Positions 16,837-26,753 are shown, counted from the stretch's first letter. The stretch: DNA of 64,000 nt from Chitinolyticbacter meiyuanensis (GCF_008033135.1 NZ_CP041335.1:1275513-1339512), one strand, 5' to 3'. Notes: generated by a model from the sequence alone, not told the origin. Numbers and translations are program-made.

Positions 16837-17033
16837 GGCGCGCTCCTGTATTTGCCTACAGGCTAGCGGCGACGATGACGCTGCAATTTGCGCTGGGCCA
16901 AGTTCCGCATGATGTAGTCGCCACAGTTCGACTACCACTTGTCGGGCTGCCATACCCATCTGGTGCATGCCAAAGGCATCTTGGTGCGCGCTGCGTTACA
17001 CCAGTGCATAAGCAGAAACGGGAGGAGATCAAC

Positions 17034-17138
17034 ATGGACGAATTGAAGGCGGCCTGGATCAAGGCCGGATGGATCGCGTTGTCGTCGGCGGTTGTCGCAT
17101 CGGCGTTCACGTTGCTGTTGCAGGGGCTGCGCGGCTGA
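17034..17138 (+). CDS. Small single-pass membrane protein (34 aa)
   Basis: The ATG at 17034 follows a very strong ribosome-binding site (GGGAGGAGATCAAC). The 34 residues form one hydrophobic helix (about 8-30) with a charged N-terminus and a short GLRG end. The quality of the Shine-Dalgarno is the main support. Unknown function. Confidence 0.5.
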   Translation: MDELKAAWIKAGWIALSSAVVASAFTLLLQGLRG

Positions 17139-17196
17139 TTGCCACGGCGGTGGCGGCGCGGCATCATCGGCGCTTTTTTGCTGAGGAGCAGCGCCG

Positions 17197-17616
17197 ATGC
17201 GGCCAAGACTGAATCTCATTGTGCTGGGCGTGCGCGACGTGGCGCGCTCGGCCGCATTCTTCGAAGCGCTGGGCTGGCCCAAAGCCGCGACCAGCCATGA
17301 CAGCTTCGTCAAGTTCGACCTGGGCGGCGTGGTGCTGGCGATCCAGCCGCGCGATGCTTTTGCCCGCGATGCCTGCTATGCCGAGGTGCAGGGCAGCGGC
17401 TTTGCTGGCATCGCACTCGCCTATATCGCTCGCCACCCCGATGACGTGCCGCGCGTGCTCGACAAGGCGGTGGCGCTCGGCGCCGAGCTCGTCAAGCCGG
17501 CGACCACAAATGCCTGGGGCGTGGCCGGCTACTTCCGCGATCCGGACGGGCACCTGTTCGAGGTGCTGTACGAGGACGGCTGGCAGTTCGATGCCGACGA
17601 CAACCTCGTCGTCTGA
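17197..17616 (+). CDS. VOC family (glyoxalase/bleomycin-resistance fold) protein
   Basis: A 139-aa protein with two paired beta-alpha-beta-beta-beta modules: LNLIVLGVRDVARSAAFFEALGW at the start and AWGVAGYFRDPDGHLFEVLY near the end, the classic VOC C-terminal signature with its metal-ligand Glu. GAGGAG lies 9 nt before the ATG. Superfamily members include isomerases, dioxygenases and binding proteins, so the substrate cannot be named. It stands alone downstream of the 34-aa gene. Confidence 0.8.
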   Translation: MRPRLNLIVLGVRDVARSAAFFEALGWPKAATSHDSFVKFDLGGVVLAIQPRDAFARDACYAEVQGSGFAGIALAYIARHPDDVPRVLDKAVALGAELVKPATTNAWGVAGYFRDPDGHLFEVLYEDGWQFDADDNLVV

Positions 17617-17909
17617 GCAGGCTCCCGCCGCACTTCCCCTGTCGCTGGCGGGCTCTGCCATGTTCGTCTATGTCCTTTAAGTAGGCCTGAGCGACAAGTT
17701 GCGCCCCATGTCAGCATGGGGCGACTCGCCGGTCAGCTTGGCCGGCCTTGTCCTGCATCAACGCGCAGCCCGACAAAGTTTTCCACAGTGGAGCCTCTGT
17801 CGCGCGATGCCGCGGCCCAGGCGGGTCCAGTCCCGATAACGGGTCGTGGCGCCGGCTCATCACATGCCGGGTTCGTGCTCCCGTTCAACCGACTACGCGG
17901 AGTCTGCCC

Positions 17910-19508
17910 ATGCGCCGTACCTCGTTCCTCCTTGTGCTCGCCGCCGCAGCGGTTTTGGCTGCCGGCAGTGCTGCCGCCGCAGGCAAGACGCTGATCTTCT
18001 GCTCTGAGGGCAGCCCGGCCGGGTTCGATCCCGCGCGCTACACCACCGGCACCGATTTCGATGTATCGGCCGAGACGGTGTTCAACCGCCTCGTCGAGTT
18101 CGAGCGCGGCAGCACCAAGGTGCGCCCGGCACTGGCCGAGAAGTGGCAGGTCAGTGAGGACGGGCTGAGCTATACCTTCCAGCTGCGCCGCGCAGTGAAA
18201 TTCCACACCACGCCATACTTCAAGCCTGGGCGCGACTTCAATGCCGATGACGTGGTCTTCACCTTCCAGCGGCTGATCGACAAGAACCTGCCATTCAACA
18301 AGGCCGCGCCGGCCGAGTATCCGTACGCCACCGACATGGGCATGGACAGCAACATCGCCGGCGTCGACAAGGTCGATCCTTACACGGTGCGCTTCCGCCT
18401 CAAGCAGGTGGACCCGGCCTTCATTCAGAACCTGGCGATGTCGTTCGCCTCGATCCAGTCCGCCGAATATGCCGACAGGCTGCTCAAGTCCGGCAAGGCG
18501 GCAATGATCAATATCGAGCCGATCGGCACCGGTCCTTTCGTGTTCAAGAGCTACCAGAAAGATGCAGCAATCCGTTACGACGCCAATCCGCAGTACTGGC
18601 GCAAGGAGGAGCTGCTGCTGGGCAAGCTGATCTTCGCCATCACCCCCGATGCCTCGGTCCGGGTGCAGAAGCTGCAGAAGGGCGAATGCCACGTGATGGC
18701 GTACCCGCGCCCGGCCGACGTGAAGCAGCTGCAGGCCGACAAGAACCTCAGCGTGCCGAGCCAGGCCGGCTTCAACCTCGGCTGGGTGGCGTACAACGTC
18801 AAGCACAAGCCGCTGGACAAGGTCGAGGTGCGCCAAGCGCTCGACATGGCGATCAACAAGAAGGCGATCATCGCTGCCGTCTACCAGGGCGCCGGCCAGC
18901 TGGCGACCAACCCGATGCCGCCCACGCAGTGGTCGTACAACAAGGCGCTGAAGGATGCACCGCTCGACGTGGCCAAGGCCAAGGCGCTGCTCGCCAAGGC
19001 GGGCCTCCCCAACGGCATGGAGATCACATTGTGGGCGATGCCGGTGCAGCGGCCGTATAACCCCAATGCCAAGCTGATGGCCGAGATGATCCAGGCCGAC
19101 TGGGCCAAGATCGGGGTCAAGGCCAAGATCGTCACCTATGAGTGGGGCGAATACATCAAGCGCGCCAAGGCCGGCGAGCACGACACCATGCTGATCGGCT
19201 GGAACGGCGACAACGGCGATCCGGACAACTGGCTGGGCGTGAACCTCGGCTGCGACGCAGTCGGCGGCAACAACTACTCCAACTGGTGCTACAAGCCGTA
19301 CGACGAGCTGATCGTCAAGGCACGCCGCGTCGCGTCGCAGGCCGAGCGCATCAAGCTCTACGAAAAGGCGCAGGCGGTGTTCAAGGAGCAGGTGCCGTTC
19401 ACGCCGATCGCCCACTCCACCATCTACCAGCCGCTGCGCAAGGATGTGCAGGGCTTCAAGATCAGCCCGTTCGCGCTCAACTCGTTCTATGGCGTGAGCC
19501 TGAAATAA
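17910..19508 (+). CDS. dppA: Dipeptide ABC transporter, periplasmic substrate-binding protein
   Basis: A 532-aa family 5 solute-binding protein. The ATG at 17910 (GCGGAG upstream) begins a 24-residue signal peptide ending AAAAG. The mature protein opens with KTLIFCSEGSPAGFDPARYTTGT and carries the SBP_bac_5 sequence typical of DppA, including the conserved substrate-cleft region WNGDNGDPDNW. It binds dipeptides, or haem in some species, in the periplasm and delivers them to DppBCDF, whose genes follow. The 133-bp gap to dppB contains no strong terminator, so it probably heads the operon. Confidence 0.9.
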   Translation: MRRTSFLLVLAAAAVLAAGSAAAAGKTLIFCSEGSPAGFDPARYTTGTDFDVSAETVFNRLVEFERGSTKVRPALAEKWQVSEDGLSYTFQLRRAVKFHTTPYFKPGRDFNADDVVFTFQRLIDKNLPFNKAAPAEYPYATDMGMDSNIAGVDKVDPYTVRFRLKQVDPAFIQNLAMSFASIQSAEYADRLLKSGKAAMINIEPIGTGPFVFKSYQKDAAIRYDANPQYWRKEELLLGKLIFAITPDASVRVQKLQKGECHVMAYPRPADVKQLQADKNLSVPSQAGFNLGWVAYNVKHKPLDKVEVRQALDMAINKKAIIAAVYQGAGQLATNPMPPTQWSYNKALKDAPLDVAKAKALLAKAGLPNGMEITLWAMPVQRPYNPNAKLMAEMIQADWAKIGVKAKIVTYEWGEYIKRAKAGEHDTMLIGWNGDNGDPDNWLGVNLGCDAVGGNNYSNWCYKPYDELIVKARRVASQAERIKLYEKAQAVFKEQVPFTPIAHSTIYQPLRKDVQGFKISPFALNSFYGVSLK

Positions 19509-19641
19509 CGCCGCGGCGCCCACCGGCGCTGCGTGGCCCGACGGCCCGCGTTGCACCACGTGGGCCGTTTTCGTTGGCTGCATGAGCCCGCTCCGGCCCG
19601 ATTGCATGCAGCGATCGGTAGGGGGGCTTGGGGAGCATTCC

Positions 19642-20652
19642 ATGTTCGCATTCCTGATCCGCCGGCTTGCCGTGGTGGTGCCGACCTTCCTCGGCATTAC
19701 CGTGCTGGCGTTCGCGCTGATCCATCTGATTCCGGGTGATCCCATCCTGGTGATGATGGGCGAGCGCAATCTCGATCCGGCGCTGTACCAGGCCGCGATG
19801 CAGCGGCTCGGCCTCGATCAGCCGCTGTACCTGCAGTACTGGCATTACCTGGTGAACATGGTACATGGCGATCTGGGGCAATCGATCGTCACGCAGGAGC
19901 CGGTGCTGTCCGAATTCCTCAAGCTGTTCCCGGCCACGCTGGAGCTGTCGGTCTGCGCCATGGTGTTTGCCACCATGCTGGGGCTGATGGCGGGCATCGT
20001 CGCGGCCACCCGGCGCGGTACGGTGGTGGACCACACGGTGATGGGCGCCGCGCTCACCGGTTATTCGATGCCCATCTTCTGGTGGGGCCTGATCCTGATC
20101 ATCTTCTTCTCGGTGCAGCTCGACTGGACGCCGGTCTCCGGCCGCATCGCGCTGGAGTTCGATGTGGAGCCCGTCACCGGGCTGATGCTGGTCGATACGT
20201 TGCTGGCCGGCGACATCGACGCGTTCAAGTCCGCGCTGATGCACCTGATCCTGCCGACGGTGGTGCTCGGCACCATCCCGATGGCGGTGATCGCGCGGAT
20301 GACGCGCTCGGCCATGCTGGAAGTGCTGCGCGAGGACTACATCCGCACCGCGCGCGCCAAGGGCCTGTCGCGCACTCGCATCGTGCTGGTGCATGCGCTG
20401 CGCAATGCGCTGATGCCGGTGGTGACGGTGATCGGGCTGCAGGTAGGCGCGCTGCTGGCCGGCGCCGTGCTGACCGAGACCATCTTTTCCTGGCCGGGCA
20501 TCGGCAAGTGGCTGATCGATTCGATCTCGCGCCGCGACTATCCGGTGGTGCAGGGCGGCATCCTGCTGGTAGCCACCATGATCATCGTCGTCAACCTGCT
20601 GGTCGATGTGCTGTATGGCGTCATCAACCCGCGCATCCGCCACGCGAGGTAA
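19642..20652 (+). CDS. dppB: Dipeptide ABC transporter permease DppB
   Basis: A 336-aa inner-membrane permease with the typical start MFAFLIRRLAVVVPTFLGIT, about six TM segments and the EAA loop (EDYIRTARAKGLSRTRIVLVHALRNA) near residue 235 that contacts the ATPases. The start at 19642 has GGGGAGC before it; upstream in-frame ATGs lack one. It forms the translocation channel with DppC. The stop lies 4 nt before the dppC ATG. Confidence 0.9.
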   Translation: MFAFLIRRLAVVVPTFLGITVLAFALIHLIPGDPILVMMGERNLDPALYQAAMQRLGLDQPLYLQYWHYLVNMVHGDLGQSIVTQEPVLSEFLKLFPATLELSVCAMVFATMLGLMAGIVAATRRGTVVDHTVMGAALTGYSMPIFWWGLILIIFFSVQLDWTPVSGRIALEFDVEPVTGLMLVDTLLAGDIDAFKSALMHLILPTVVLGTIPMAVIARMTRSAMLEVLREDYIRTARAKGLSRTRIVLVHALRNALMPVVTVIGLQVGALLAGAVLTETIFSWPGIGKWLIDSISRRDYPVVQGGILLVATMIIVVNLLVDVLYGVINPRIRHAR

Positions 20653-20656
20653 GGCC

Positions 20657-21550
20657 ATGAGCACCGTCGCGACCGCCTCGCCGGTCTATCCATCGCCGTT
20701 GAAGGCCTTCTGGCGCGCGTTTCGCGAGAACACGGGCGCCACCGTCGCGCTCGGCTATTTCGCGCTGCTGGTGCTGGTGGCATTGCTGGCGCCGTGGCTG
20801 GCACCGCATTCGCCGACCGAGCAGTACCGCGACGCGTTGCTGGCGCCGCCGGCCTGGTCCGACGGCGGCAGCTGGCGCTTCGTGCTCGGCACCGACGAGG
20901 CCGGGCGCGACATCCTGTCACGCCTGCTGCACGGCGCGAGGCTCTCGCTGATGATCGGCTTCACCTCGGTGCTGCTGTCGCTGATTCCCGGCGTGGTGCT
21001 CGGGCTGGTGGCGGCGTTCCGTCCCGGCGCGCTCGGTACCACCATCATGCGGCTGATGGACATCATGCTGGCGCTACCCTCGCTGCTGCTGGCGATTGCC
21101 ATCGTCGCGGTGCTCGGGCCGGGCCTGGGCAACACCGTGCTGGCCATCGCCATCGTCGGTCTGCCATCTTATGTGCGGCTGGCGCGCGCGGCGGCGATGA
21201 CCGAGCGCTCCAAGGATTACGTGATCGCCAGCCGGTTGGCCGGCGCCGGTACGCTGCGACTGATGTTCGACACCGTGCTGCCCAACTGCATGGCGCCGCT
21301 GATCGTGCAGGCGACGCTGGGTTTTTCCTCCGCCATCCTCGATGCGGCCGCGCTCGGCTTTCTCGGCCTGGGCGCGCCGCCGCCGCTGCCCGAATGGGGC
21401 ACCATGCTGGCCACCGCGCGCGAGTACATCCAGAGCGCCTGGTGGGTGGTGACCATGCCGGGCCTGGCCATTCTGGTGACGGTGCTGGCGCTCAACCTGA
21501 TGGGGGACGGCCTGCGTGATGCGCTCGACCCCAAGCTGAAGAAAGGGTGA
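20657..21550 (+). CDS. dppC: Dipeptide ABC transporter permease DppC
   Basis: A 297-aa permease of the OppBC family. It has an N-terminal OppC_N TM segment (FALLVLVALLAPWLAP), the HxLGTDEAGRDILSRLLHGAR signature at about residues 80-95, and the EAA loop (SKDYVIASRLAGAGTLRLMFDTVLPN). The ATG at 20657 sits 4 nt after dppB. It pairs with DppB. Confidence 0.9.
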   Translation: MSTVATASPVYPSPLKAFWRAFRENTGATVALGYFALLVLVALLAPWLAPHSPTEQYRDALLAPPAWSDGGSWRFVLGTDEAGRDILSRLLHGARLSLMIGFTSVLLSLIPGVVLGLVAAFRPGALGTTIMRLMDIMLALPSLLLAIAIVAVLGPGLGNTVLAIAIVGLPSYVRLARAAAMTERSKDYVIASRLAGAGTLRLMFDTVLPNCMAPLIVQATLGFSSAILDAAALGFLGLGAPPPLPEWGTMLATAREYIQSAWWVVTMPGLAILVTVLALNLMGDGLRDALDPKLKKG

Positions 21551-21553
21551 GCG

Positions 21554-22525
21554 ATGAGCCTGCTGCATATCCGCAACCTCAATGTGAGCTTCGGCGCCTT
21601 CCGCGCCGTGTCCGGTGTCGACCTGTCGGTGGACAAGGGCGAGATCGTCGGCATCGTTGGCGAGTCGGGCTCGGGCAAGAGCGTGACCATGCTGGCGCTG
21701 ATGGGCCTGATCGATGCGCCGGGCGTAGTGCGTGCCGATGCGCTGCAGTTCAACGGCCAGGACCTGCTGCGTGCCAAGCCGCGCCAGCTGCGCCGCATTG
21801 TCGGTGCCGACGTGGCGATGATCTTCCAGGATGCGCTTACCAGCCTGAACCCGGCTTATACCGTGGGTGCCCAGCTGGCCGAAACGCTGAAGCTGCATCT
21901 CGGGATGTCGCGCCGCGCCGCGCGGCAACGGGCGCTGGCGCTGCTCGACATGGTCGAGATTCCCGATGCCAAGGCGCGTTACTCGGCGTATCCGCACCAG
22001 CTCTCGGGCGGCATGAGCCAGCGGGTGATGATCGCGATGGCGATCGCCTGTAACCCCAAGCTGCTGATTGCCGACGAGCCGACCACTGCGCTCGATGTCA
22101 CCGTGCAGGCGCAGATCATGGAGCTGCTGGTCAATCTGCAGCGACAGAACGACATGGGGCTGATCCTGATCACGCACGACCTGGCCGTGGTGGCCGAGGT
22201 GGCGCAGCGGGTGGTGGTGATGTACGCCGGCGAAGTGGTCGAGCAAAGCCCGGTGCCGGACATCTTCAATACGCCGCGCCATCCGTATACGCAGGCGCTG
22301 CTGGCCTCGATTCCGGAACACAGCAAGGGCGCTGAGCGGCTCGCCACGCTGCCCGGCGTGGTGCCCGGGTTGTATGACCGGCCCAATGGCTGTTTGCTGA
22401 GCCCGCGCTGCCCTTACGTGCAGCCGGTCTGCCACCGCGAGCATCCTTCGCTGGCCGCCACTGCCAATGGCAGTGCCCGTTGCTTCTTCGCGCTCGACGA
22501 TGCCGGGAGGCCCAGCCATGGCTGA
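21554..22525 (+). CDS. dppD: Dipeptide ABC transporter ATP-binding protein DppD
   Basis: A 323-aa ATPase. Walker A GESGSGKS is near residue 37, Q-loop [10 protein letters not shown], signature LSGGMSQR near 157, Walker [13 protein letters not shown] near 177, and an H-loop ITHDLAVV. The C-terminal oligopeptide/dipeptide transporter extension contains a Cys cluster ([19 protein letters not shown]), the likely Fe-S binding site of this family. It starts 3 nt after dppC and overlaps dppF by 8 nt. Confidence 0.92.
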   Translation: MSLLHIRNLNVSFGAFRAVSGVDLSVDKGEIVGIVGESGSGKSVTMLALMGLIDAPGVVRADALQFNGQDLLRAKPRQLRRIVGADVAMIFQDALTSLNPAYTVGAQLAETLKLHLGMSRRAARQRALALLDMVEIPDAKARYSAYPHQLSGGMSQRVMIAMAIACNPKLLIADEPTTALDVTVQAQIMELLVNLQRQNDMGLILITHDLAVVAEVAQRVVVMYAGEVVEQSPVPDIFNTPRHPYTQALLASIPEHSKGAERLATLPGVVPGLYDRPNGCLLSPRCPYVQPVCHREHPSLAATANGSARCFFALDDAGRPSHG

Positions 22526-23525
22526 TCACCCGCTGCCTACCACCGACGCTGTCATGCCTGATACGCCCGTGATGATCGCCCGTGCGCTGTCGCGCCATTA
22601 CACCGTGTCGCGCGAACTGTTCAAGGGCCAGGCCACGGTGAAGGCGTTGAACGATGTGTCGTTCGAGCTTGCCCATGGTCGTACGCTGGCGGTGGTCGGC
22701 GAATCAGGCTCGGGAAAATCGACACTGGCGCGCCAACTTACGCTGATCGAGGAGCCCAGCGGCGGCAGCCTGCAGATCGGTGGAATCGAGATCGCCGGTG
22801 CCAGTCGCGACCAGTTGCGTACGCTGCGGCCGACGGTGCAGATGGTGTTCCAGAATCCCTATGCGTCGCTGAATCCGCGCAAGCAGGTGGGCGCGATGCT
22901 GGCCGAGCCGTTGCGGCTGAATACGACTTTGAGCGCGGTGGAGCGGGAGGGGAAGGTGCGCGCGATGATGGCCAAGGTCGGCCTGCGCCCGGAGCACTAC
23001 CACCGCTATCCGCACATGTTCTCCGGCGGGCAGCGCCAGCGCATCGCCGTTGCCCGTGCCATGATGCTGCAGCCACGCATCGTGGTGGCGGATGAGCCGA
23101 CCTCCGCGCTGGATGTGTCGATCCAGGCACAGATCCTCAACCTGTTCATGGATCTGCAGGACGAGCTCGGGACTGCGTATGTGTTCATCAGCCACAACCT
23201 GGCCGTGGTCGAGCACGTGGCGGACGAGGTGATGGTGATGTACTTCGGCAGCACCGTGGAATACGGCGACAAGGCCGCTGTGTTCGCGCGGCCACTGCAT
23301 CCATACACCCGTGCGCTGATGTCGGCCACGCCGGCCATCCATAAGGAAGACCGGCAGATCAAGCTCAAGCTGGTGGGCGAGTTGCCGTCGCCGCTCAATC
23401 CGCCGACCGGCTGCGCTTTCCATACGCGCTGCCCGTTTGCTGCCGAGCGTTGCCGGGCTGAGGCCCCGCCGCTGAGACCCTTCGAGGGCCGGCTGGTGGC
23501 GTGCCACCGGGTCGAGGAAATCTGA
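22518..23525 (+). CDS. dppF: Dipeptide ABC transporter ATP-binding protein DppF
   Basis: A 335-aa ATPase paired with DppD. Walker [10 protein letters not shown] is near residue 62, signature FSGGQRQR near 171, Walker [13 protein letters not shown], and a C-terminal [19 protein letters not shown]ys cluster. The ATG at 22518 lies inside the end of dppD and has GGGAGG 8 nt before it. An upstream in-frame start at 22467 is less likely. Last gene of the dpp operon. Confidence 0.92.
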   Translation: MADHPLPTTDAVMPDTPVMIARALSRHYTVSRELFKGQATVKALNDVSFELAHGRTLAVVGESGSGKSTLARQLTLIEEPSGGSLQIGGIEIAGASRDQLRTLRPTVQMVFQNPYASLNPRKQVGAMLAEPLRLNTTLSAVEREGKVRAMMAKVGLRPEHYHRYPHMFSGGQRQRIAVARAMMLQPRIVVADEPTSALDVSIQAQILNLFMDLQDELGTAYVFISHNLAVVEHVADEVMVMYFGSTVEYGDKAAVFARPLHPYTRALMSATPAIHKEDRQIKLKLVGELPSPLNPPTGCAFHTRCPFAAERCRAEAPPLRPFEGRLVACHRVEEI

Positions 23526-23674
23526 CCGGAAGCCAAAGACGAGGTGCGACATGATGATGGAATGCGATATTAGCTTTCCTTAAACTTTCACGTCTATCGG
23601 GTAGGCATCGGCACGTAGCCGGACTGAAAACAAGATTGCGTTAAGCTCGGGCCTCCGATCCCATGGAGGTTCCC

Positions 23675-24652
23675 ATGCAGTTGCGCTCGCACACCGTCCT
23701 GATGTCCTGCCTGCTTATCCCTGCCGCCTGGGCGGACCAGGTGCCCGAACCGGGCTTTCGGGGCAACGTGAGCCTGCACGCGGGCTGGGCGCAGGAACGC
23801 TCGCAGTCCAATACCGACAGCAACCAGCGCATCACCGAGCTGGGCCGCGCGCCGCAGAGCGACGACACGGTGCTGGTGTTGCCGATGTGGGATCTGGCTT
23901 ATCGCTTCGAAGGCTTCACCGGCGAGGTCTACTTTCAATCGGCGCTCGGCGGCATGGCGGACAACTTCTATATGGAAGCGGGTTATCGCCACTACCTGCC
24001 CGATGGCTCGCGGCTGGGCATCGGCCTGATTCCGGGTGTGCCGGCGCGCGATGCGTGGGAAGACCCGTTCGCGCTCAATGTCGACCGGGTTGAGACCGAC
24101 ATGACCGTGTCCGGCGCCATGCTGCACTACGATGCCATTCTCGGTTCCGGCTTCAACCTGGAGCTGGGCTATGGCGAGCGCAAGCTCGATGTCGAGCGCA
24201 GCGGCGAGCAGGGATACAGTGCGGTGCAGCAATCGCAACTGCGCCGGGAAGGCGATCTGCTGTACGCGTCGCTGGGCCATGGGTTCGATCTGGGCGAGCA
24301 GACCTCGCTCGATGCCCGGCTGCGCTACCTCGATGACAACGCCGATGGCGAAGCCATGGCCAACCAGCGTGTCGGCGTCGAGTTCGAGCTGACCCACTCG
24401 ATCGGCCGCCATGTGCTGCAGTTCGCCGGGGAGTGGACCGAGCGCGATTACGATGCCACGCATCCAGTATTCGACAAGAAGCGCGACGACACACTGTGGG
24501 GCGCCTCGTTCGCCTATATCTATGCCGAGCCGTTCTCCTGGAAGCAGACCTCGCTGATTGCCCGTGTCGGTTGGAGCGAACTCGATTCCAACATCGATTT
24601 CTACGACGAAGAGAACGTCCTCGTCTCGCTGGGCATTGGCTACGACTTCTGA
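23675..24652 (+). CDS. DUF2860 outer-membrane beta-barrel protein
   Basis: A 325-aa protein with a signal peptide (cleavage after AAWA) and alternating beta strands ending in the aromatic C-terminus GIGYDF typical of outer-membrane barrels. Segments such as AWEDPF, DRVETD, RDYDATHPVFDKKRDD and SNIDFYDEENVLVSLGIGYDF follow the DUF2860 pattern. The ATG at 23675 has GGAGG at good spacing and is preferred to the ATG 12 nt upstream. Function of the family is not established. It follows dpp by 150 bp and has its own terminator. Confidence 0.75.
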   Translation: MQLRSHTVLMSCLLIPAAWADQVPEPGFRGNVSLHAGWAQERSQSNTDSNQRITELGRAPQSDDTVLVLPMWDLAYRFEGFTGEVYFQSALGGMADNFYMEAGYRHYLPDGSRLGIGLIPGVPARDAWEDPFALNVDRVETDMTVSGAMLHYDAILGSGFNLELGYGERKLDVERSGEQGYSAVQQSQLRREGDLLYASLGHGFDLGEQTSLDARLRYLDDNADGEAMANQRVGVEFELTHSIGRHVLQFAGEWTERDYDATHPVFDKKRDDTLWGASFAYIYAEPFSWKQTSLIARVGWSELDSNIDFYDEENVLVSLGIGYDF

Positions 24653-24689
24653 GCCGAGTCGTTTTTCGCCTCGAGCATCGACGCCCTGG

Positions 24690-24711
24690 AACCCGGCAAA
24701 GCCGGGTTTCT
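24690..24711 (+). terminator. Terminator after the DUF2860 gene
   Basis: Stem AACCCGGC / GCCGGGTT with an AAA loop, followed by a short T-run, 37 nt after the stop codon. Confidence 0.6.
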
Positions 24712-24883
24712 GCACGTCTGAAGTGGAAACAGCGGCATTCGCTGTTCGATTCCTCACCGCCTGCCGTCGGGTGCGGCTAGGGCCTTCGCGGTCACTCGTC
24801 AGCAACCCTGGCTTGAGCTCCGGATGCAGATAGCAGGGCCACAACAGCTTCAATCGCAGTCACCAAGCCGGTGGTGCAATGCG

Positions 24884-25300
24884 TCACACCTCAATCAACA
24901 GCGCCGCCTCGCGCAGCAGGCCAAGCGCGGCTTCCCCGCTCATGCGCTCGGGCTGGAAGCTGTCGTTCACGCCAAAGCGCAGCAGCACTGGCACGGTGAG
25001 GGCATCGTCATCGAGGTAACCGGCACTCCAGTCGGTATAGAGTCGCTCATGGGCATCGCCGAAGTGCAGCAAAGTCACATTGCAAAAGCCGCTGGCGCGG
25101 ACTACGCCGTTGTAGGCCTGGTTCACCGCCATGCGCGGGCCTTCCAGCAGCTCCAGATACTTGCCGGACTGGGTGATCAACAGGCCGGTGAGATGGTTTT
25201 CCTGGCACAGCCGTCGCCGTTGCTCAAGGTAGGCGAGGTGATCCGCTTCGGAGAGCTCTCGTGTGGCGTGGCAGGCATGGACCAGTCGGACCAGGTACAT
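24884..25300 (-). CDS. BLUF-domain-like protein lacking the photochemical residues
   Basis: A 138-aa single-domain protein with the BLUF fold pattern: LVRLVHACHAT start, LEQRRRLCQENHLTGLLITQSGKYLELLEGP and YTDWSAGYLDDD. BLUF photoreceptors bind FAD and sense blue light through a Tyr in the first strand (consensus L-I-Y-x-S) and a Gln in strand 3 (F-L-Q-x-L-E-G). Here these positions are His and Glu respectively, while the helix Asn that contacts the flavin appears kept. So it probably does not photocycle normally, if it binds flavin at all. GAGGA lies 6 nt before the ATG. Divergent from the dienelactone hydrolase. Confidence 0.75.
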   Translation of the reverse strand: MYLVRLVHACHATRELSEADHLAYLEQRRRLCQENHLTGLLITQSGKYLELLEGPRMAVNQAYNGVVRASGFCNVTLLHFGDAHERLYTDWSAGYLDDDALTVPVLLRFGVNDSFQPERMSGEAALGLLREAALLIEV

Positions 25301-25452
25301 GGCATCCTCTTTTGCCTGGATTGCTACTGTGTATTGGATGCCTGTTGCCAGTGCGATGCAAGCGCTTGCAGTATCAACGGCCGAATCCTTTGATGCGGAA
25401 CTGGCGCCGGCCTTTACGCGTCTTTCGAACCACCCTGACCAAGGAGTGAACG

Positions 25453-26301
25453 ATGAACGACATCCTGTCCCAGCTCACCACCGACCGCCGCACTTTCCTC
25501 ACCGGTTCGCTGGCCGCCGGCTTTGCGCTGGCTACCCAGCCGGTGGCTGCCTCGGCCATCCAGACCAATACCGCGGGCCTGATCGCCGGCCCGGTGTACA
25601 TTCCGCGCGGCGACGTGTCGTTGCCGGCCTATCGTGCCCAGCCCGACCAAGCCGACGCCGCGCTGCCGGTTGTGCTGGTGATCCAGGAAATCTTCGGCGT
25701 GCACGAGTACATCCAGGACGTGTGCCGACGCCTGGCCAAGCAGGGCTATCTGGCCATCGCACCGGACCTGTTCTTCCGCCAGGGCGATGCATCCAAGTAC
25801 AGCGACGTGCAGACGCTGATCAGCGAGCTGGTCTCCAAGGTGCCGGATGAGCAGGTGCTGGCCGATCTGGATGCCACCGTGGCCTGGGCCACTGCCAATC
25901 ACGGCGATGCCAACCGTGTTGCAATCACTGGCTTTTGCTGGGGGGGCCGCATCACCTGGCTGTATGCCGCGCACAACCCCAGGCTCAAGGCCGCCGCTGC
26001 CTGGTATGGCCGGCTGGTGGGGCAAGCCTCGGCCAACAACCCCAAGCATCCGATCGACGTGGTCAGCAAGCTGCAGGCACCGGTGCTGGGTCTCTACGGG
26101 GGCAAGGACCAGGGCATTCCGCTGGACACCGTCGAGCAGATGCGCGAGGCGCTCAAGCGCAATCGCAAGACTGGCCAGTTCTACGTCTACGACGAAGCCG
26201 GCCATGCTTTTCACGCCGACTACCGCCCCAGCTACCTGGCCGCCGCGGCACAGGACGGCTGGAAGGAGATGCTGGCCTGGTTCAAGCGCTACGGCGTTTG
26301 A
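25453..26301 (+). CDS. Dienelactone hydrolase family protein with Tat signal
   Basis: A 282-aa alpha/beta hydrolase. A twin-arginine signal (TDRRTFLTG, then a hydrophobic stretch and ASA) suggests folded export to the periplasm. The catalytic triad is visible: Cys nucleophile in GFCWGG (about residue 161), Asp in YGGKDQG (about 219) and His in EAGHAFH (about 254). DLHs open carboxymethylenebutenolide rings in aromatic catabolism, but Tat-exported members have other, mostly unknown esterase roles. AAGGAG precedes the ATG. It ends at a long perfect inverted repeat. Confidence 0.85.
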   Translation: MNDILSQLTTDRRTFLTGSLAAGFALATQPVAASAIQTNTAGLIAGPVYIPRGDVSLPAYRAQPDQADAALPVVLVIQEIFGVHEYIQDVCRRLAKQGYLAIAPDLFFRQGDASKYSDVQTLISELVSKVPDEQVLADLDATVAWATANHGDANRVAITGFCWGGRITWLYAAHNPRLKAAAAWYGRLVGQASANNPKHPIDVVSKLQAPVLGLYGGKDQGIPLDTVEQMREALKRNRKTGQFYVYDEAGHAFHADYRPSYLAAAAQDGWKEMLAWFKRYGV

Positions 26302-26303
26302 GT

Positions 26304-26353
26304 CAGTGATCAACAAAAAAGCCGGCATTCGCCGGCTTTTTTGTTGATCACTG
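26304..26353. terminator. Bidirectional terminator, perfect 23-bp inverted repeat
   Basis: Arms 26304-26326 and 26331-26353 are perfectly complementary around a 4-nt ATTC loop. A GC core (GCCGGC) is flanked by six A/T pairs and an outer GTTGATCACTG arm. It separates the converging dienelactone hydrolase and sugE genes. The outer arms exceed what termination needs. Confidence 0.85.
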
Positions 26354-26358
26354 CAGTG

Positions 26359-26679
26359 TCAGCTGACGGCCTTCAAGCCCACCACGCCGACGACGATCAG
26401 TGACAAGAATGCCACTCGCGCCATGCCTAGCGGATCGCCGAACCAGATGATGCCGCCGATGGTCACGCCGACCGCACCAAGGCCGGTCCAGATCGCGTAT
26501 GCAGTACCGGCGGGAATGCCGCGCATCGCGAACGACAACAGTGCCATATTGATAAAGGACAGCAGCACCGATCCCGCAATGACCCAGGGGCTGGGGTGGG
26601 ACTGCACATATTTGAGCGAAAGCGCCCAGACGATTTCGGTGAACACGGCCAAGCCGAGCACCAGCCAGTAGTTGGACAT
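26359..26679 (-). CDS. gdx: SugE/Gdx-type SMR exporter (guanidinium)
   Basis: A 106-aa four-TM small multidrug resistance protein. The Glu-14 region FTEIVWALSLKY, the GTAYAIWTGLGAVG loop and the SLIVVGVVGLK C-terminal helix are of the SugE/Gdx branch (AxWTG) rather than EmrE. Gdx proteins export guanidinium in exchange for protons as antiparallel dimers. AGGAG precedes the ATG. The 5' leader (26680-26750) shows no guanidine riboswitch that I can recognise. Confidence 0.85.
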   Translation of the reverse strand: MSNYWLVLGLAVFTEIVWALSLKYVQSHPSPWVIAGSVLLSFINMALLSFAMRGIPAGTAYAIWTGLGAVGVTIGGIIWFGDPLGMARVAFLSLIVVGVVGLKAVS

Positions 26680-26753
26680 GCATACTCCTGCGGGCTCGGA
26701 AAAGAGGCGACCCAGCGGAAACCCGAAAGAGCTGGTTGGCCCGGAAAACGAAA

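Noticed and set aside
17733..19769. 678-codon minus-strand open frame opposite dppA
   Set aside because: GC-rich shadow of a clear solute-binding protein; no start context and no domain.
26680..26750. Guanidine riboswitch upstream of the sugE/gdx gene
   Set aside because: I could not find the paired ACGR-loop hairpins of the guanidine-II class or a clear guanidine-I or III core. A covariance search would decide.
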